Source: an uncultured Ignavibacteriota bacterium (lineage in GTDB: Bacteria; Bacteroidota; Ignavibacteria; UBA10030; UBA8401). Taken from it: a stretch of 64,000 nt of DNA. The stretch is from NCBI GenBank assembly GCA_903861125.1, contig CAIOTF010000023.1:248001-312000 (forward strand). Direction: 5' to 3'. Every line of letters begins with the position of its first letter. Positions within the stretch are counted from its first letter, which is position 1. A model generated the notes under the pieces. It did not search any database. It saw only the letters and a program-made list of their open reading frames with translations, and was not told where the DNA came from. Shown here piece after piece: positions 36,251 through 46,000 of this stretch. A program made the position numbers and the translations under genes.

Positions 36251-36859
36251 ATGACCTCAATATCCGAAATTTATTCGTTTATTCACTCTGCAGAAAAACT
36301 GAAAAACGAACTTCGTCACAGTTTTACTTCATCCGGCAGACAGGAAAGCGTTGCGGAACATTGCTGGCGGATGTCGCTCATGGCTGTTCTATTATTACCA
36401 AAACTGGACCAAAAAGTCAATTTTGAGAAACTCATGAAAATGATTGTCATTCATGATATCGTGGAAATTGAGGCGGGCGATACTCCCGTTCCTTTCATGG
36501 TGGGAAATAACGATCTGAAAAAACAAAAGGAGCAGCGGGAACTGGCCGCCATTGAACATGTTCGAGAGCAGTTGGGAGATGATCTCGGAGAAGAGATAAG
36601 ACAGTTATGGTTGGAATTTGAAGCACGGGAAACATACGAAGCCAAGGTTGCTTTTGCACTGGATAAACTTGAAGTGCAGATACAGCATAACGAAGCCGAT
36701 ATTAAAACGTGGATCCCTGTTGAATACGAACTTATCTATTCCCGCCGCGCTTATACAAAATTTGACACCGTGCTGGACGAACTCCGCTTGATCATCGAAA
36801 CGGAAGCGGAGAAAAAATTGACCAACGCAGGAATTGCTCTTCACCGTCTCGGTGAATAA
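36251..36859 (+). CDS. HD-domain phosphohydrolase (HDDC2/YfbR-like)
   Basis: This 202-residue enzyme of the HD_3 group has the metal-binding series: His in SVAEHCWRMSLMA, the HD pair in IVIHDIVEIEAGDTP and a late aspartate in AFALDKLEVQIQHNEAD. Relatives are 5'-deoxynucleotidases that remove phosphate from dNMPs. It is 81 bp upstream of the Lol-like cluster and may or may not share its transcript. Confidence 0.85.
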   Translation: MTSISEIYSFIHSAEKLKNELRHSFTSSGRQESVAEHCWRMSLMAVLLLPKLDQKVNFEKLMKMIVIHDIVEIEAGDTPVPFMVGNNDLKKQKEQRELAAIEHVREQLGDDLGEEIRQLWLEFEARETYEAKVAFALDKLEVQIQHNEADIKTWIPVEYELIYSRRAYTKFDTVLDELRLIIETEAEKKLTNAGIALHRLGE

Positions 36860-36940
36860 TCGGACGCACCATACCTATTTTGCTTATCGCACATTGTATC
36901 AGTACCTTGGTCATTGATAAAGGCTCATTCCGGAGGAACG

Positions 36941-38071
36941 GTGCGTTCATTGTATACATCTTCTTTAATTTCCGCATTGTGCATTCTTGCTCCCGCGCTC
37001 TGTTCTCAAGAACATCAGTTCCACGGCCAGGCAACAGGATGGTTCTCATCCGCAGAAAAAAACGTACAACTCGGCGCACGCTATCTGCCGGAATTATCCG
37101 CCGGATATCCTGTCGGAAATGATTTCAACTCCGAATTCATTCTATCGTTAAATTGTTTTTCTACATCACAGTTTTTTCCGGACCGCTCTCCGTTGTATTC
37201 GGGTACCGTACAGCCATACCGGCTGTGGGGACGAATATCGTCGGACCGGTTTGAAGTGCGGCTCGGCCTGCAAAAGATAAATTTCGGTTCTGCAACGCTT
37301 CTCCGTCCGCTGATGTGGTTCGATGCCATCAATCCGCATGATCCCCTGCAGTTAACGGACGGAGTGTATGCACTTTTAGCACGGTACTTCTTTCCGGATA
37401 ATTCCAATGTGTGGCTCTGGAGTTTATACGGAAACAATGATATAAAAGGAGTGGACATTGCGCCGTCGAAAAAACAGAGCATCGAATTCGGCGGCAGAGC
37501 GCAGATTCCATTTTGGAATGGCGAAATCGCAGCGACATATCATCACCGAACGACGGATCTTAATTCAATACACCTATCAAATATTTCTTCTCCGGAAGAC
37601 CGTTACGCTCTCGACGGCAAGTGGGATATCGGAATCGGAGCGTGGTTTGAATCTGTTCTGATACACCGCAGTTCTGCCGGCGGCGGATTACGGTATCAGC
37701 GGATATGGATGCTGGGAACAGATTATACCTTTGATGCCGGCAATGGTTTGACCGTGCTGACGGAATATTTCCGGACAGACAATCCGGACAAATTATTTGC
37801 TCCGGCAAAAGGTGTAAGTTTTTCGGCATTCTCTTTTTCCTATCCGTTCAGTATTATGGACAGAGGTTCATGCATGATCTACCGCGATTGGACAAACAAC
37901 GAGTGGTACAGACTTGTTTCATTTCAACGAACCTACGACAACTGGATCTTTCACCTGATCGGTTTTTGGAATCCTTCAAATGCACGCCGGGCTCAAATCG
38001 TTTCTGGGCAAACGGGGAGCCGCACCTATCAGGGAAAAGGAGTGCAGATAATGGCCGTGTTCAATCATTGA
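36941..38071 (+). CDS. outer-membrane beta-barrel protein of a Lol-like cluster
   Basis: The best start is GTG 36941, with GGAGG at 36932-36936 at proper spacing; a TTG at 36914 is in frame but lacks this site. A signal peptide ends near ALCSQ. The rest is a beta-barrel of amphipathic strands (RLWGRISSDRFEVRLGLQKINFG, RYQRIWMLGTDYTFDAG) of about 16 strands. It is the first gene of a tight run with an ABC ATPase, two permeases and a LolA-like protein, so I infer it is the outer-membrane partner of that transporter. Confidence 0.75.
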   Translation: MRSLYTSSLISALCILAPALCSQEHQFHGQATGWFSSAEKNVQLGARYLPELSAGYPVGNDFNSEFILSLNCFSTSQFFPDRSPLYSGTVQPYRLWGRISSDRFEVRLGLQKINFGSATLLRPLMWFDAINPHDPLQLTDGVYALLARYFFPDNSNVWLWSLYGNNDIKGVDIAPSKKQSIEFGGRAQIPFWNGEIAATYHHRTTDLNSIHLSNISSPEDRYALDGKWDIGIGAWFESVLIHRSSAGGGLRYQRIWMLGTDYTFDAGNGLTVLTEYFRTDNPDKLFAPAKGVSFSAFSFSYPFSIMDRGSCMIYRDWTNNEWYRLVSFQRTYDNWIFHLIGFWNPSNARRAQIVSGQTGSRTYQGKGVQIMAVFNH

Positions 38072-38102
38072 ACTGAAAAAGACGAAATCGATAAGGACTT
38101 TC

Positions 38103-38813
38103 ATGGAAACATCCGATTCAATTATCATACAAACCGAAAAACTTGAGAAGATCTATCCGCTGGGGCCGGCCGAGATCAAAGCGTTGGATAATGTTACTCT
38201 ATCAATCGCCAAAGGAGAATTTCTCGGCTTGGTCGGTCCGAGCGGTTCGGGAAAAACAACCCTGCTGAATATTATCGGATCGCTCGATGCTCCGAGCAGC
38301 GGAAGCGCGGCTGTGCTTGGCCGGAGGATCGAACTGTTGACACACAAGGAATCATCACGCCTGCGGAACGAGCATATCGGTTTTATTTTTCAAACATTCA
38401 ATTTGCTTCCCGTCTACACCGTGTATGAGAACGTGGAGTTTCCTCTTCTGCTGCAAGGAATACCTTCCGCACAACGAAGGACGATGGTGATGCAGGCGCT
38501 TGAGTGGGTCGGTCTTGCAGAACGCGCATCGTCGAAACCTGCACAGCTTTCGGGGGGACAGAGTCAGCGTGTTGCTATTGCGCGGGCGATCGTAAAGCGT
38601 CCGGAGATCGTTCTTGCGGACGAACCGACGGCCAATCTCGACGCTGCCAATTCTCACAACATTATGAAGACGATGGTCGATCTGAACAAAGAACTGAAGA
38701 CAACATTTATTTTTGCAACACACGATGAAAAAGTGATCTCATATCTCAACCGAAAGATCACCCTGTTCGACGGACGCATTGAGAAGGACGAGATCACGGG
38801 AACGGCGAGGTAG
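38103..38813 (+). CDS. ABC transporter ATPase (LolD/MacB type)
   Basis: A 236-residue ATPase with Walker A GPSGSGKTT (about 45-53), signature LSGGQSQR, Walker B IVLADEP and a switch His in FATHDEK. The opening LEKIYPLG...EIKALDNVTLSI is typical of the LolD/MacB branch, which powers lipoprotein release or efflux without substrate translocation. It sits 31 bp after the beta-barrel gene with an AAGGA site and 3 bp before the first permease gene. Confidence 0.92.
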   Translation: METSDSIIIQTEKLEKIYPLGPAEIKALDNVTLSIAKGEFLGLVGPSGSGKTTLLNIIGSLDAPSSGSAAVLGRRIELLTHKESSRLRNEHIGFIFQTFNLLPVYTVYENVEFPLLLQGIPSAQRRTMVMQALEWVGLAERASSKPAQLSGGQSQRVAIARAIVKRPEIVLADEPTANLDAANSHNIMKTMVDLNKELKTTFIFATHDEKVISYLNRKITLFDGRIEKDEITGTAR

Positions 38814-38816
38814 CAT

Positions 38817-39989
38817 ATGCTGATGATGAAACTTGCCTATCGAAATATTATCGGCGCAGGAATGCGTACGTGGCTGAATGTTGCCGCATTATCCTTTGCA
38901 TTCGTCACGATCATTTTTCTGAAGGGTGTGTACAACGGAATGAACGATCAGGTTGAACGTGCGACCATTGATGCACTGTATGGCGGCGGACAATTTTGGC
39001 ACGAACGGTATGATCCATACGATCCGCAATCCTTCGTTGACGCACACGGAATTATTCCGGAAGTTCTCCGCCCGCTCATCAAACAAAAAGCGGCGGTTCC
39101 GATTCTGATGCGTCAGGGCACCATCTATCCCGGCGGACGGTTCCGGAATATTCTGTTAAAGGGAATTGATCCGCAGCAGAAAATTCTTGCCATTCCCGTT
39201 TCAACTCTCACGGACCGGGACGGAACAATCCCCGCCATGATCGGCACCAGAATGGCAAAGCATACGGGGTTGCATACGAACGATTGCATCACGGTTCAAT
39301 GGCGGACTTCACACGGCACGTTCGATGCCCGCGAAGTGATGATCGTTAACATCTTCAAAACAACGGTACAGGAGATCGATAACGATCAGATCTGGATCCC
39401 GATCGACATCATGCAGAAGATCACCGAATTGCCCGATCAGGCAACCATGATTATTATAAATAAAGAAAGTAAAATTATTCCTGCCGCACCGGGCTGGAAT
39501 TTTAAGGACCTGAATTTTCTCTTGCAGGATCTTCATTCTCTGGTGGAAATGAAATCCATGGGCGGAAGCATTTTCTACACCATCCTTTTGCTCCTTGCCA
39601 TGCTCGCCATCTTTGATACACAGGTCCTCTCTATCTGGCACCGCCGGAAAGAAATGGGAACGCTGATGGCGCTTGGAATGACGCGCGCGCAGCTTGTCGG
39701 ACTCTTCACACTGGAGGGATCGTTCCACGGAATTCTTGCCGCGCTGGTCGGCGCTCTCTACGGTATTCCCTTGCTCTCGTATGTTGCCCGCAACGGATGG
39801 GGTCTTCCGCAATCGACTGATAATTTCGGATTTGCTTTAGGAGACAGAATCTTCCCGTCGTATTCGCTTGGATTGATCATCGGCACTACGATCCTCGTGC
39901 TTGTCATCACTGCCATCGTCAGTTTTTTGCCCACGAAGAAGATCGCTTCGCTGAAACCGACCGATGCGCTGAAAGGAAAAATGACATGA
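38817..39989 (+). CDS. FtsX/MacB-type ABC permease 1
   Basis: A 390-residue protein with an N-terminal membrane helix, a large periplasmic domain (about 45-245) and three C-terminal helices containing the FtsX core (WHRRKEMGTLMALGMTRAQLVGLFTLEG). That topology matches LolC/LolE/MacB subunits. The stop overlaps the ATG of permease 2 by 4 bp, supporting a heterodimer. Confidence 0.9.
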   Translation: MLMMKLAYRNIIGAGMRTWLNVAALSFAFVTIIFLKGVYNGMNDQVERATIDALYGGGQFWHERYDPYDPQSFVDAHGIIPEVLRPLIKQKAAVPILMRQGTIYPGGRFRNILLKGIDPQQKILAIPVSTLTDRDGTIPAMIGTRMAKHTGLHTNDCITVQWRTSHGTFDAREVMIVNIFKTTVQEIDNDQIWIPIDIMQKITELPDQATMIIINKESKIIPAAPGWNFKDLNFLLQDLHSLVEMKSMGGSIFYTILLLLAMLAIFDTQVLSIWHRRKEMGTLMALGMTRAQLVGLFTLEGSFHGILAALVGALYGIPLLSYVARNGWGLPQSTDNFGFALGDRIFPSYSLGLIIGTTILVLVITAIVSFLPTKKIASLKPTDALKGKMT

Positions 39990-41260
39990 TCGCATTTCTT
40001 TGGAAAGGAATTATGCGGGACCGGTCGCGGTCACTCTTCCCCATTCTTATTGTGACAACGGGAGTGATGCTGACGGTATTCATTCACGCATATATTCACG
40101 GAGCGATCACAATGCTGATACAGACCACGGCGCATTTCAATACGGGGCATGTCCGCGTGATGACAAAGGCGTATGCAAAAGAAGCGGACCAGATCCCGAA
40201 CGATCTTGCGTTGCTCGGCACCGATACGCTCCTTTCTTCTCTGCGGAAACAGTTTCCCGAATTGGCATGGACACCGCGCATCCGGTTCGGCGGATTGCTG
40301 GATGTTCCCGATGATCGCGGTGAAACCCGTGCGCAGTCCCCCGTTTTCGGATTTGCCGCAGATATGCTGAACGGAAACAGTCCGGAGTGGAATGTACTGA
40401 ACATTAAAAATTCGGTAGTGCGCGGTGCCGCTCCGTCGAAGCGCGGAGATATTTTGATCGCAGATGATCTTGCGGCAAAACTTCATGTTGCTCCCGGAGA
40501 GACTGTTACGCTGATCGTATCGACGATGAACGGCAGCATGTCAGTAAAGAACTTTACAGTTTCCGGAACCGTACGGTTCGGCATCTCTGCGATGGATCGC
40601 GGCACGATCATAGCTGATCTCGCTGATATACAATCTGCAATGGATATGGAGAACGGCTCCGGCGAGATCCTTGGTTTTTTCCGCGACGATGTCTATCATG
40701 CGGAGCAGGCAAATGACATGTCGATAATGTTCAACGCGCAGCACGAACATTCCGCAAGCGAATTTGCACCTGTGATGGGAACTCTCCGCACACAAAGCGG
40801 CATGGCTGATTATCTTGATCTTATCGACGCGTACAGCGGAATCATCATCGGCATTTTTGTTGTGGCAATGTCCATCGTCTTATGGAACACGGGACTGACC
40901 GGAAGTCTGCGACGCTACGGAGAGATCGGTGTCCGCATCGCGATCGGTGAAGAGAAAGGACATGTGTACCGCTCCATGCTTGTCGAATCGGTCTTCACCG
41001 GGTTTATCGGTTCCGCATTCGGCACTCTGCTTGGTTTGGCAATAGCATACTATGTTCAGGAACACGGCATTAACATCGGCGACATGATGAAGAACAGTTC
41101 CATCTTAATGTCCAATGTAATCCGGGCCCGCATCACTCCGTTCACCTTTGTGATCGGTTTTCTTCCCGGACTGCTGGCAACTCTTCTGGGAACAGCAGTT
41201 TCCGGTATCGGTATCTTTAAGCGGGAAACAGCACAATTGTTCAAGGAACTGGAGACATAG
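39986..41260 (+). CDS. FtsX/MacB-type ABC permease 2
   Basis: The second permease, 424 residues, has the same topology: N-terminal helix (FPILIVTTGVMLTVFIHAY), periplasmic MacB_PCD-like domain and C-terminal FtsX helices with RYGEIGVRIAIGEEKGHVYRSML. Together with permease 1 and the ATPase it would form a LolCDE-like complex in the inner membrane. The next gene starts one base after its stop region. Confidence 0.9.
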   Translation: MIAFLWKGIMRDRSRSLFPILIVTTGVMLTVFIHAYIHGAITMLIQTTAHFNTGHVRVMTKAYAKEADQIPNDLALLGTDTLLSSLRKQFPELAWTPRIRFGGLLDVPDDRGETRAQSPVFGFAADMLNGNSPEWNVLNIKNSVVRGAAPSKRGDILIADDLAAKLHVAPGETVTLIVSTMNGSMSVKNFTVSGTVRFGISAMDRGTIIADLADIQSAMDMENGSGEILGFFRDDVYHAEQANDMSIMFNAQHEHSASEFAPVMGTLRTQSGMADYLDLIDAYSGIIIGIFVVAMSIVLWNTGLTGSLRRYGEIGVRIAIGEEKGHVYRSMLVESVFTGFIGSAFGTLLGLAIAYYVQEHGINIGDMMKNSSILMSNVIRARITPFTFVIGFLPGLLATLLGTAVSGIGIFKRETAQLFKELET

Positions 41261-41261
41261 A

Positions 41262-42008
41262 ATGTTGATGAAACCGCTCTGCCATTCTCTCTGTATTATT
41301 ATTTCGTTATTGTCGCTTCACGCGCAGACAGTTTCGGGAGATGATATCCTGATGCGTGTTGACCGCGCAATGAACAGCAAAACAAGAATCATCACATCAA
41401 CAATGGTCATCCACGGCAGGCGCGACAGCCGCACGGTAGAATCAGTGTCGCATCAGCGCGGAACCAACGATGCGTTCACGGAATACCTCGCTCCGGCCCG
41501 GGAGAAGGGAACCAAAATGCTGAAGCTGAACGATATGCTCTGGACGTATTCCCCATCCGCGGACAGAACAATATTGATCTCGCAGCACATGCTCCGCCAA
41601 TCCGTAATGGGCTCCGATCTTTCGTATGAAGATATGATGGAAGATCCGCATTTGCCGAACCTATATTCTGCTGTCGTTTCGTCGGAAGATACCGTAAAGG
41701 AAAGAGCGTGCTGGGTTCTTGATCTGTCTGCAAAGAAGGACGATATTGCGTATTATAGTAGAAGGGTGTGGATCGATAAGGTCCGTTACATTATTCTCAG
41801 AGAACATCTGTTCGCTAAGAGTGGGAAATTATTGAAGACGGTCGACATTACCGACATGATAAATGTTCAGAACCGTTGGACAATAAAATCTGCATTGTAT
41901 AAAGATGTCTTCAAAGAAGGAAAAGGGACTGAATTCTATATCAACTCTATCAGGTTCGACGAAGTTATCCCTGACCATATTTTTACAAAAGCTTCATTGC
42001 GGCGATAA
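41262..42008 (+). CDS. LolA-like outer-membrane lipoprotein-sorting protein
   Basis: A signal peptide (ending SLHAQ) precedes a LolA_like domain: DDILMRVDRAMNSKTRI, TEYLAPAREKGTKMLKLNDMLWTYSPSADRTILIS and RRVWIDKVRYIILREHLF. These periplasmic half-barrels carry lipid-modified proteins or lipids from ABC complexes to the outer membrane. Its place at the end of the barrel-ABC-permease run makes a dedicated transport route likely; the cargo is unknown. Confidence 0.87.
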   Translation: MLMKPLCHSLCIIISLLSLHAQTVSGDDILMRVDRAMNSKTRIITSTMVIHGRRDSRTVESVSHQRGTNDAFTEYLAPAREKGTKMLKLNDMLWTYSPSADRTILISQHMLRQSVMGSDLSYEDMMEDPHLPNLYSAVVSSEDTVKERACWVLDLSAKKDDIAYYSRRVWIDKVRYIILREHLFAKSGKLLKTVDITDMINVQNRWTIKSALYKDVFKEGKGTEFYINSIRFDEVIPDHIFTKASLRR

Positions 42009-42043
42009 AAAATTAAAAAATAATTATTGGACATCGAAACCCT

Positions 42044-42808
42044 ATGCTCAACTCTCTTGCGTTACAACGACCACTTATTTTCTTTGATCTTGAAACAACC
42101 GGCGTAAGCCTTACCAAAGATAAGATCGTCGAACTATGCGCCATCAAGATCATGCCGGACAAATCCCGCTCGATGATGCTGCAGTTATTCTATCCTGAAA
42201 TGCCGATCCCTCCTTCGGCAACGGAGATCCATGGCATCACCGACGACATGGTAAAGAACGAACCGACCTTCCGCGAAAAAGTAAAAGAGGTTGCGGCATT
42301 CTTTGCCAATTGCGATCTGGCTGGATATAATATTGCAAAGTTCGATATACCGCTGCTGGTGGAAGAATTTCTGCGGGCAGGTCTCGGAGAGAATCCTTTT
42401 GAGAAGGTAAAAATTATCGACTCGTTATCAATTTATTTTAAAAAAGAACCACGCAATCTTGCTGCCGCATTAAAATTTTATGCAAACGAAGAGATCATCA
42501 ACGCACACTCCGCCGAAGCTGATGTTGAGGCAACCATTAAAGTGTTGAACGGACAGTTGGAAAAATATTCCGACCTCACTCCCACGGCTGATTCCCTTCA
42601 TGAGTTTTCCTTGCAGGAAAACGAATACCTTGATTACGACAGAAAATTCGCACGCACCAAAAATGGAGTTCTCGTGTTCATGTTCGGAAAAAATAAAGGC
42701 CTTCCGGTCGCGGAAAATCTTGGTATGGTCAAATGGATGCTTGATAAGGATTTTTCGGAATATACAAAACTCGTCGCACGAAAGATTCTGAACGGTGAGA
42801 TCATGTAA
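42044..42808 (+). CDS. DnaQ-type 3'-5' exonuclease
   Basis: A 254-residue protein with the DEDDh motifs: FDLETTGVSLTKDKIVEL (Exo I, about 14-31), LAGYNIAKFDIPLLVEEF (Exo II) and HSAEADVEA (Exo III, His and Asp). It may act in proofreading or repair. The C-terminal extension (about 205-250: GVLVFMFGKNKGLPVAEN...MLDKDF) resembles the DUF3820-type tail seen in exonucleases and ligase-linked proteins. It lies 35 bp after the LolA-like gene but is functionally unrelated. Confidence 0.9.
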   Translation: MLNSLALQRPLIFFDLETTGVSLTKDKIVELCAIKIMPDKSRSMMLQLFYPEMPIPPSATEIHGITDDMVKNEPTFREKVKEVAAFFANCDLAGYNIAKFDIPLLVEEFLRAGLGENPFEKVKIIDSLSIYFKKEPRNLAAALKFYANEEIINAHSAEADVEATIKVLNGQLEKYSDLTPTADSLHEFSLQENEYLDYDRKFARTKNGVLVFMFGKNKGLPVAENLGMVKWMLDKDFSEYTKLVARKILNGEIM

Positions 42809-42844
42809 TAGCATCGTGTCACTATAACCAAAGAACATTCTAAA

Positions 42845-42883
42845 GGAACTGTCTGTTTTCACTCCGTGCGGATTGACGGTTCC
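42845..42883 (+). terminator. possible stem-loop after the exonuclease gene
   Basis: GGAACTGTC (42845-42853) pairs with GACGGTTCC (42875-42883, one G-U) around a 21-nt loop. No T-run follows. It could end the preceding transcript; low certainty. Confidence 0.35.
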
Positions 42884-43078
42884 TCCTTTCGCTTTAAACC
42901 ATAAAAAACCCTTGTTTTCCTTTCTTATTAATAAGAGTCCTTTGTCTCTTCTTTCCTACAACTGATAAACTTTTCAAAAAAAACAGCGTAAAATCAGTGT
43001 ATTTTGCAAAATCGTTTGGCAGTGTTTTTGCAAAAGTACTCGGTGTCTTTATTAAATCAGCATACGGAGTCTTATATT

Positions 43079-46000
43079 ATGTCTACAGTAAAACGAGAAC
43101 TTGTTATCATAGACGGCAACGAAGCCGCCGCCTTTATAGCGCATAAAACAAACGAAGTTATTGCGATCTACCCGATCACCCCTTCCTCCAACATGGGCGA
43201 ATGGTGCGATCAATGGTCGTCCGAAGGTAGGAAAAATATCTGGGGAACGGTTCCCAGTGTTACAGAAATGCAAAGCGAAGGCGGAGCATCGGGTGCGGTG
43301 CACGGCGCATTGCAGACCGGTTCGCTCACCACAACGTTCACTGCGTCGCAGGGACTGCTCCTGATGATCCCGAATATGTTTAAAATCGCCGGTGAACTCA
43401 CCTCTACAGTGTTCCATGTTTCCGCACGGTCAATCGCGGCGCAGGGACTTTCAATCTTCGGCGATCACAGCGATGTGATGTCCGCCCGTTCCACCGGTTG
43501 GGGAATGTTGTGTTCGCACAACGTGCAGGAAGTGATGGACTTTGCACTTATATCTCAGGCAGCAACACTTGAAGCACGCGTTCCGTTCATCCATTTCTTC
43601 GACGGGTTCCGCACTTCGCACGAAGTAATGAAAGTGGAAGAACTGGCGGTCGAAGATATTAAAGCAATGATGAACGACGAACTGATTTCGGAACACCGCA
43701 AACGCGGTCTCACCCCGAATAAACCTGTTATGCGCGGCACGGCACAAAATCCCGATGTGTACTTCCAGGCACGCGAAACGGTGAATCCTTTCTACGAACG
43801 ATGTCCGGATATCGTGCAGAAAGCGATGGATCAATTTGCAAAGATCGTTGGCCGGCAATATCACCTGTTCGATTATTTTGGCGCACCGGATGCGGAACGC
43901 ATCATCGTCATCATGGGTTCAGGTTCTGAAGCAGTTCACGAAACTGTTGAAGCATTGCTGGAAAAAGGAGAAAAGATCGGCGTCGTTAAAATTCGGTTGT
44001 TCCGTCCCTTCTCCATCAAACATTTCATCGATGCATTCCCCGCAACAACAAAATCGATCGCGGTTCTGGACAGAACAAAAGAACCGGGCGGCGCGGGTGA
44101 ACCGATGTATCAGGATATCGTTACGGCGCTGCATGAATATTTTACCACCGACAATGTGAAGTTCAAAAAATATCCCAAAGTGGTCGGCGGACGGTACGGA
44201 CTGTCATCGAAGGAATTTACTCCGGCGATGGTAAAAGCTGTCTACGAAGAACTTTCAAAAGAAAAACCGAAAAATCATTTCACGATCGGCATCAATGATG
44301 ATCTGAGCCACACCAGCCTGGAATTCGATCCGAACTATACAACGGAAAAAAGCGATGTGATCCGTTCGCTCTTCTACGGTCTCGGAGCCGACGGAACAGT
44401 CGGAGCGAACAAGAACTCCATCAAGATCATCGGTGAAGATACAAATTTCTACGGACAGGGATATTTCGTTTACGATTCGAAAAAATCCGGCTCGACCACC
44501 GTTTCGCATTTGCGTTTCGGTCCGCGTCCGATCCACTCGACGTATTTGATCTCTCAGGCGAATTTCGTGGCGTGCCATCAATGGCAGTTCCTCGAAAAAT
44601 TCGATATGCTCTCCTCCATCGTTGAAGGGGGAACATTCCTGCTCAATTCCCCGTTCTCGAAAGACCGCGTCTGGGAAAACCTTCCGATGAAGGTTCAGGA
44701 ACAGATCATCAAAAAGAAATTGAATTTCTACGTGATCGACGGTAATGCTGTTGCGGTAAAGACGGGCATGGGAACACGCGTCAACACCATCATGCAGACC
44801 TGCTTCTTTGCCATCTCCGGCGTGCTGCCGAAAGACGAAGCGATCGAAGCGATCAAACATTCCATCAAAAAAACCTACGGCAGAAAAGGCGAAGATATCG
44901 TGAAGATGAATTATGCCGCCGTTGATGGAACGATTGAAAACCTATTCAAAGTTGATTACCCGAACAAAGTTACCAGCACTATTCAGCTTCCGCCCGTTGT
45001 GGCGAACAATGCGCCGGAATTTGTTAAAAATGTCACCGCAATGATGATCGCCGGTCAGGGAGATTCAATTCCTGTCAGCATGTTGCCGATTGATGGCACA
45101 TACCCCGTCGGCACAACAATGTGGGAGAAACGAAACATCGCAACAGAAATTCCGGTATGGGATGCCGAATGGTGCATCCAGTGCGGAAAATGCGCGCTTG
45201 TGTGCCCGCACGCATCGATACGGATTAAAGTGTATGAAAATAATCTGGTTGGCGGTGCTCCCGATACATTCAAGCATATGCTGTATAAAGGAAATGATTA
45301 CAAAGGACAGGCATACACAATCCAGGTTGCACCGGAAGATTGCACCGGATGCGGCATCTGTGTAGAGATTTGCCCGGCAAAAAATAAAAAAGAGACAAAG
45401 TACAAAGCGTTGAACATGATGGCTCAGCCTCCGCTGCGCGAAAAAGAAAAAGCAAACTGGGATTACTTCCTGACGATCCCGGAAGCGGACCGGCGCACGG
45501 TGGACGTAAAGACGATCAAAGGTTCGCAGTTCCTGCAGCCGTTGTTCGAATTCTCCGGCGCTTGCACCGGATGCGGAGAAACACCGTACGTGAAACTTGT
45601 CAGCCAATTGTTCGGCGACCGGACGATTGTTGCCAACGCAACGGGATGCTCCTCCATCTACGGCGGAAATCTTCCCACGACACCATGGACAACGAACAAT
45701 GACGGCCGCGGACCGGCATGGGCCAACTCGCTGTTCGAAGACAATGCTGAATTCGGATTTGGATTCCGGCTTTCTCTCGACAAACAGACTGAATACGCAC
45801 GCGAATTATTAATAAAACTGATCCCGCAATTAAACGAAACACTGGTGAACGAGCTTCTCTCTTCCGTGCAAAGTTCGGAAGCCGAAATTTATAACCAGCG
45901 CGAACGTGTGAAACAATTGAAGCATCTTCTGGAACCCATCCATATACCCGAAGCGAAACAATTGCTGCAACTTGCCGATTCGCTCGTCAAAAAAAGCGTT

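Noticed and set aside
44255-44860. Minus-strand ORF of about 200 codons inside nifJ
   Set aside because: nifJ is complete and well conserved on the other strand.
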